5,572 nucleotides of DNA from JBJGXI01 sp045635475. Lineage in GTDB: Bacteria; Bacillota; Bacilli; Bacillales; Amphibacillaceae. Shown here one piece after another: positions 4,869 to 5,572 of this stretch. The notes under the pieces were generated by a model. That model saw nothing but the letters and a program-made list of their open reading frames with translations, did not search any database and had not been told where the DNA came from. Numbering within the stretch: position 1 is the first letter of the stretch; each line of letters begins with the position of its first letter. The position numbers were made by a program, and so were the translations under genes. The stretch is taken from assembly GCF_045635475.1 (NCBI RefSeq), contig NZ_JBJGXI010000088.1:1-5572 (forward strand). The letters run 5' to 3'.

Positions 4869-5450
4869 ATGACTACAATACCGTATGTTATTGAGCAATC
4901 AAGAGGCGGTGAAAGGTCATACGATATTTACTCAAGACTACTAAAGGACCGCATTATAATTATTGGTGATGAAATCAATGACCAAATTGCCAATAGTGTT
5001 GTTGCCCAGCTCTTGTTTCTCGAAGCAGACGATCCTAACAAAGATATTTCGATATATATTAATTGCCCAGGTGGATCAACAACTGCGGGTTTTGCGATCT
5101 TTGATACGATGGAGCACATAAAAGCCGACATTAGTACGATTTGTATTGGAATGGCTGCATCATTTGGTGCACTGCTCCTGCTTGCTGGTACAAAGGGTAA
5201 GCGTTTCGCACTACCGAATAGTGAAGTGATGATTCACCAGCCACTAGGTGGAGCTCGAGGTCAGGCAACCGAAATCGAAATCTCTGCGCGAAGAATTTTG
5301 AAGTTACGAGACCATGTGAATCAAATCATTTCTGAACGCACAGGCCAATCAGTAGAGAAGGTAGCACAAGACACAGACCGCGATTTCTTTATGAGTGCTG
5401 GGGAAGCACTTGAATATGGGATTATCGATAAGATTATTATGAAAAAGTGA
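4869..5450 (+). CDS. clpP: ATP-dependent Clp protease proteolytic subunit, ClpP (second paralogue type)
   Basis: The 193-residue serine peptidase assembles into a 14-mer barrel and, with ClpX or ClpC unfoldases, degrades tagged or misfolded cytoplasmic proteins. The catalytic triad is Ser 98 (GMAASFGA), His 123 (MIHQP) and Asp 172 (DTDRDF). The oligomer and substrate-channel features are normal: YINCPGGS at 63-70 and LGGARGQATEIE at 126-137. The N-terminal IPYVIEQ gate and processing region is intact, and length is typical (193-197). Compared with the housekeeping B. subtilis ClpP it has GMAASFG rather than GMAASMG, Cys 66 in YINCPGG, and a shorter C-terminus. This resembles the second ClpP of B. 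cereus-group genomes as I remember it. Pairing with a sigma factor gene, without CtsR-type tandem heptads upstream, suggests a specialised, condition-dependent ClpP. Confidence 0.95.
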   Translation: MTTIPYVIEQSRGGERSYDIYSRLLKDRIIIIGDEINDQIANSVVAQLLFLEADDPNKDISIYINCPGGSTTAGFAIFDTMEHIKADISTICIGMAASFGALLLLAGTKGKRFALPNSEVMIHQPLGGARGQATEIEISARRILKLRDHVNQIISERTGQSVEKVAQDTDRDFFMSAGEALEYGIIDKIIMKK

Positions 5451-5547
5451 TGTTGCTTTATATGAGTGTTGAAAGGAATCGTGTGTTTTGTGTTGTTTGT
5501 AATAGAGTAGTTTGTCTGACAATAAAGAAGGATTAAGGAGATTTCAC

Positions 5548-5572
5548 ATGTGGGATCTTGATATTAAAATGC
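5548..5572 (+). CDS. Start of a plus-strand gene cut by the right edge
   Basis: ATG is preceded by AAGGAG with a 7-bp spacer and opens MWDLDIKM before the window ends. The product cannot be assigned from eight codons. The 97-bp gap after clpP has no clear terminator. It holds only a small dyad TTGTC-T-GACAA (5512-5522) and T/G-rich DNA, so the gene may belong to the same transcript. Confidence 0.6.

Noticed and set aside
1..5572. CRISPR arrays, tRNA or rRNA genes
   Set aside because: No spaced direct repeats of suitable length and no tRNA- or rRNA-like sequence were seen on either strand.

Overview
The window comes from a low-GC Gram-positive bacterium, most likely a member of the Bacillaceae. 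The grounds are strong AGGAGG-type ribosome binding sites, AT-rich intergenic DNA, a Bacillus-type ClpP, and a small membrane protein + ABC ATPase + ABC permease set resembling YxlE-YxlF-YxlG of the Bacillus subtilis sigY operon. All assignments rest on reading the sequence and recalling protein families; no search was run.

Layout. The left edge holds the 3' part of a UPF0175-type antitoxin gene (+ strand). It converges on a 316-residue minus-strand gene (341-1291) whose protein aligns without gaps to the middle of FtsZ but lacks the first three strands of the GTP-binding domain. It keeps the catalytic T7 loop (NxDxxD) while its T4 glycine loop is degenerate. To its right lies a broken GNAT acetyltransferase gene (1421-2004, minus). 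It is interrupted by a 178-bp non-coding element with 14-bp inverted repeats near its ends, flanked by an exact 10-bp target duplication. Removing the element and one duplicate restores a 131-codon frame exactly.

A strong minus-strand terminator (2026-2059) separates this from a tightly coupled three-gene minus-strand operon (2070-3951): a two-helix PLDc_N/YxlE-like membrane protein, an ABC ATPase and an ABC-2 permease, with TAATG stop/start overlaps at both junctions. The 232-bp gap upstream contains a 37-bp inverted repeat that includes an ECF-type promoter (TGTAAC, 17 bp, CGTA) reading into this operon. Divergently, a sigma-70/ECF-like sigma factor (best start TTG at 4184) is followed 13 bp later by a second-type ClpP protease with a complete Ser-His-Asp triad. 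The window ends a few codons into another plus-strand gene.

Working model (inference): the sigma factor drives the divergent membrane/ABC operon and perhaps itself. No anti-sigma gene is present. The sigma factor instead has a C-terminal extension of about 65 residues ending in Ala-Ala, a ClpX-type degron pattern, and is probably co-transcribed with a ClpP. This suggests control by proteolysis. The two least ordinary items are the natural half-FtsZ and this sigma-ClpP/ABC module.
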